Shown: positions 4,987 through 5,763 of the stretch, piece by piece | Layout of the letters: each line of letters begins with the position of its first letter | Position numbering within the stretch: position 1 is the stretch's first letter | Origin: an uncultured Chloroflexota bacterium | Lineage (GTDB): Bacteria; Chloroflexota; Anaerolineae; Aggregatilineales; Phototrophicaceae | DNA length: 5,763 bases | NCBI GenBank assembly: GCA_937942935.1 | Contig: CALDGT010000958.1 | Span: 1-5,763 of the forward strand | Direction: 5' to 3' | Made by a program: the position numbers and the translations under genes | The notes under the pieces: generated by a model | Seen by the model: only the letters and a program-made list of their open reading frames with translations | Database searches by the model: none | Told to the model about the DNA's origin: nothing

Positions 4987-5703
4987 ATGCTCACCCAGAC
5001 CGTGCTTCCATTTATTGACCTGCGCCCGTTCTGCCCGGTATGTAAACAACACACGGACGAGCTGGTGCAGGCATACCCCATCACACCGCATTTACGGCTG
5101 TGTCGGGGCTGTTATGACCGTCTAGGTATAACGATGGATGCGTTTGAGGAAGCGCCAGCAGGCGAAATTCGCTTCAAAATTGCAACGGATGACCAAGAAG
5201 CCCTCAGCTTGTGGAAAGCGCGAGAACGGGTGCAACTGGTCAAACATGCGCTCCAACGTTTGACGGCTGGTTGTGTACTCAAGATAGATGACATCCCTGC
5301 CAATTTGGATTTGCCGTGTGGGAATCGTCCGCATTGCCCCAAGTGTCGGCGGGATGCCCAATACAGCGCAGGTATCCGCCAGCAGACCGTCCGCCATAAT
5401 CGCGGTTTACCACCGATGACAATGGCATTCCCCGTATGTGAGCGTTGCGGGCAGGTGCATAACAACCGAATTGAATGGAACGGGAATCCTGCGACATATT
5501 GCGTGCGCTGTGAGGACGAAATAGCCGTCGAAACGCACTACAAGAATCGTCAGATATTCCGCGACCATGACGGCACACCCTTGGATGATGAAGGGATATT
5601 AGACAAACTTGCCACCTATCGCCGTGAATTGTTTATTAGAGGGGTACTCCCCAATTATTGGTACATGTTAAAGGAAGCCAACTTATGCCAGAAGAAACAA
5701 TAG
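4987..5703 (+). CDS. Putative zinc-binding protein with five CxxC pairs, 238 aa
   Basis: Five CxxC pairs are visible: C16/C19 (CPVC), C39/C42 (CRGC), C117/C120 (CPKC), C151/C154 (CERC) and C172/C175 (CVRC). The first two, 20 residues apart, would form one N-terminal treble-clef or zinc-ribbon-like site. The last three, with C111 nearby, could form a second site around a basic stretch (RRDAQYSAGIRQQTVRHNR, 121-139). Residues 60-105 between them are helical and cysteine-poor except C96. The C-terminus (about 185-238) is charged. Such ribbons usually bind nucleic acid or partner proteins, so a role in replication or transcription is plausible but unproven. AGAGGTG (4968-4974) is the likely ribosome-binding site, though 12 nt away is long. 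The gene overlaps the ASCH gene by 19 nt. Confidence 0.75.
   Translation: MLTQTVLPFIDLRPFCPVCKQHTDELVQAYPITPHLRLCRGCYDRLGITMDAFEEAPAGEIRFKIATDDQEALSLWKARERVQLVKHALQRLTAGCVLKIDDIPANLDLPCGNRPHCPKCRRDAQYSAGIRQQTVRHNRGLPPMTMAFPVCERCGQVHNNRIEWNGNPATYCVRCEDEIAVETHYKNRQIFRDHDGTPLDDEGILDKLATYRRELFIRGVLPNYWYMLKEANLCQKKQ
5671..5675 (+). promoter_or_regulatory. Shine-Dalgarno site deciding the ASCH gene start
   Basis: AAGGA lies 9 nt before ATG 5685 and supports that start. The alternative in-frame ATGs at 5706 and 5712 have no comparable purine-rich site at the right distance. Confidence 0.5.
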
Positions 5704-5763
5704 CCATGCAAATGAAAGCCATCACCATCCATCAGCCGTGGGCATCGCTCATCGCCAGTGGCG
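5685..5763 (+). CDS. ASCH (PUA-like) domain protein, N-terminal fragment cut by window end
   Basis: The visible 26 residues contain MKAITIHQPWASLIASG, the hallmark opening of ASCH-domain proteins, a PUA-like RNA/nucleotide-binding fold common in phages and accessory genomes. Known members include amidohydrolases of modified cytidine (E. coli YqfB) and RNA-binding coactivator-like proteins. The family's usual next motif, a G.K..E.R-type segment, falls outside the window, so activity cannot be judged. Starting at 5685 adds MPEETIAMQ before the conserved part. Starts at 5706 or 5712 would give the more typical short N-terminus. The gene overlaps the zinc-binding-like gene by 19 nt and probably belongs to the same operon. 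Confidence 0.8.
   Translation, partial: MPEETIAMQMKAITIHQPWASLIASG

Noticed and set aside
1..5763. CRISPR array, tRNA, rRNA or insertion-sequence ends
   Set aside because: I looked for regularly spaced repeats, cloverleaf-type sequence and terminal inverted repeats with target duplications, and saw none. The window is nearly all coding apart from 1713-1898.

Overview
The window reads as part of a compact bacterial mobile genome, most likely a phage or prophage and less likely a plasmid or integrative element. The reasons are a replicative DnaB-type helicase, a long run of short same-strand genes that overlap or nearly touch, GAGGTG-like Shine-Dalgarno sites, the standard bacterial code (TAA, TAG and TGA all end genes) and almost no recognisable housekeeping content. 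Base composition is close to balanced. I cannot name the host.

Left block (1-1712): the end of an unknown gene, possibly cut by the window edge, overlaps by 7 nt a 457-residue DnaB-family helicase. Walker A, Walker B, the sensor glutamine and the KxR arginine finger are present, but the motif H1a segment that normally carries the catalytic glutamate is altered.

Intergenic block (1713-1898), the only real non-coding gap: it holds (i) a 13-position hairpin at 1716-1750 that pairs fully only as a minus-strand RNA and is followed there by a T-rich tract, so it looks like a terminator at least for minus-strand transcription; (ii) an imperfect dyad at 1754-1791; (iii) a possible minus-strand promoter (perfect TTGACA, 17-nt spacer, TGn-TAAATT); (iv) a strong plus-strand extended -10 promoter at 1809-1838; and (v) a perfect 8-bp inverted repeat with a 5-bp centre at 1815-1835 overlapping that -10, which looks like a repressor operator.

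Right block (1851-5763): one apparent polycistron follows this promoter. Its members are an 82-aa lysine-free, very acidic protein; an unknown 153-aa protein; a 43-aa single-pass membrane protein; an unknown 198-aa protein; a 201-aa protein with a small N-terminal domain, a Pro/Thr/Glu linker and a charged C-terminus; two tandem paralogues (176 and 181 aa); a 238-aa protein with five CxxC pairs; and the start of an ASCH-domain protein that runs off the window. The simplest reading is a replication gene followed by a repressible accessory or early-gene operon. Apart from the helicase, the ASCH protein and the zinc-binding-like protein, I recognise none of the products.
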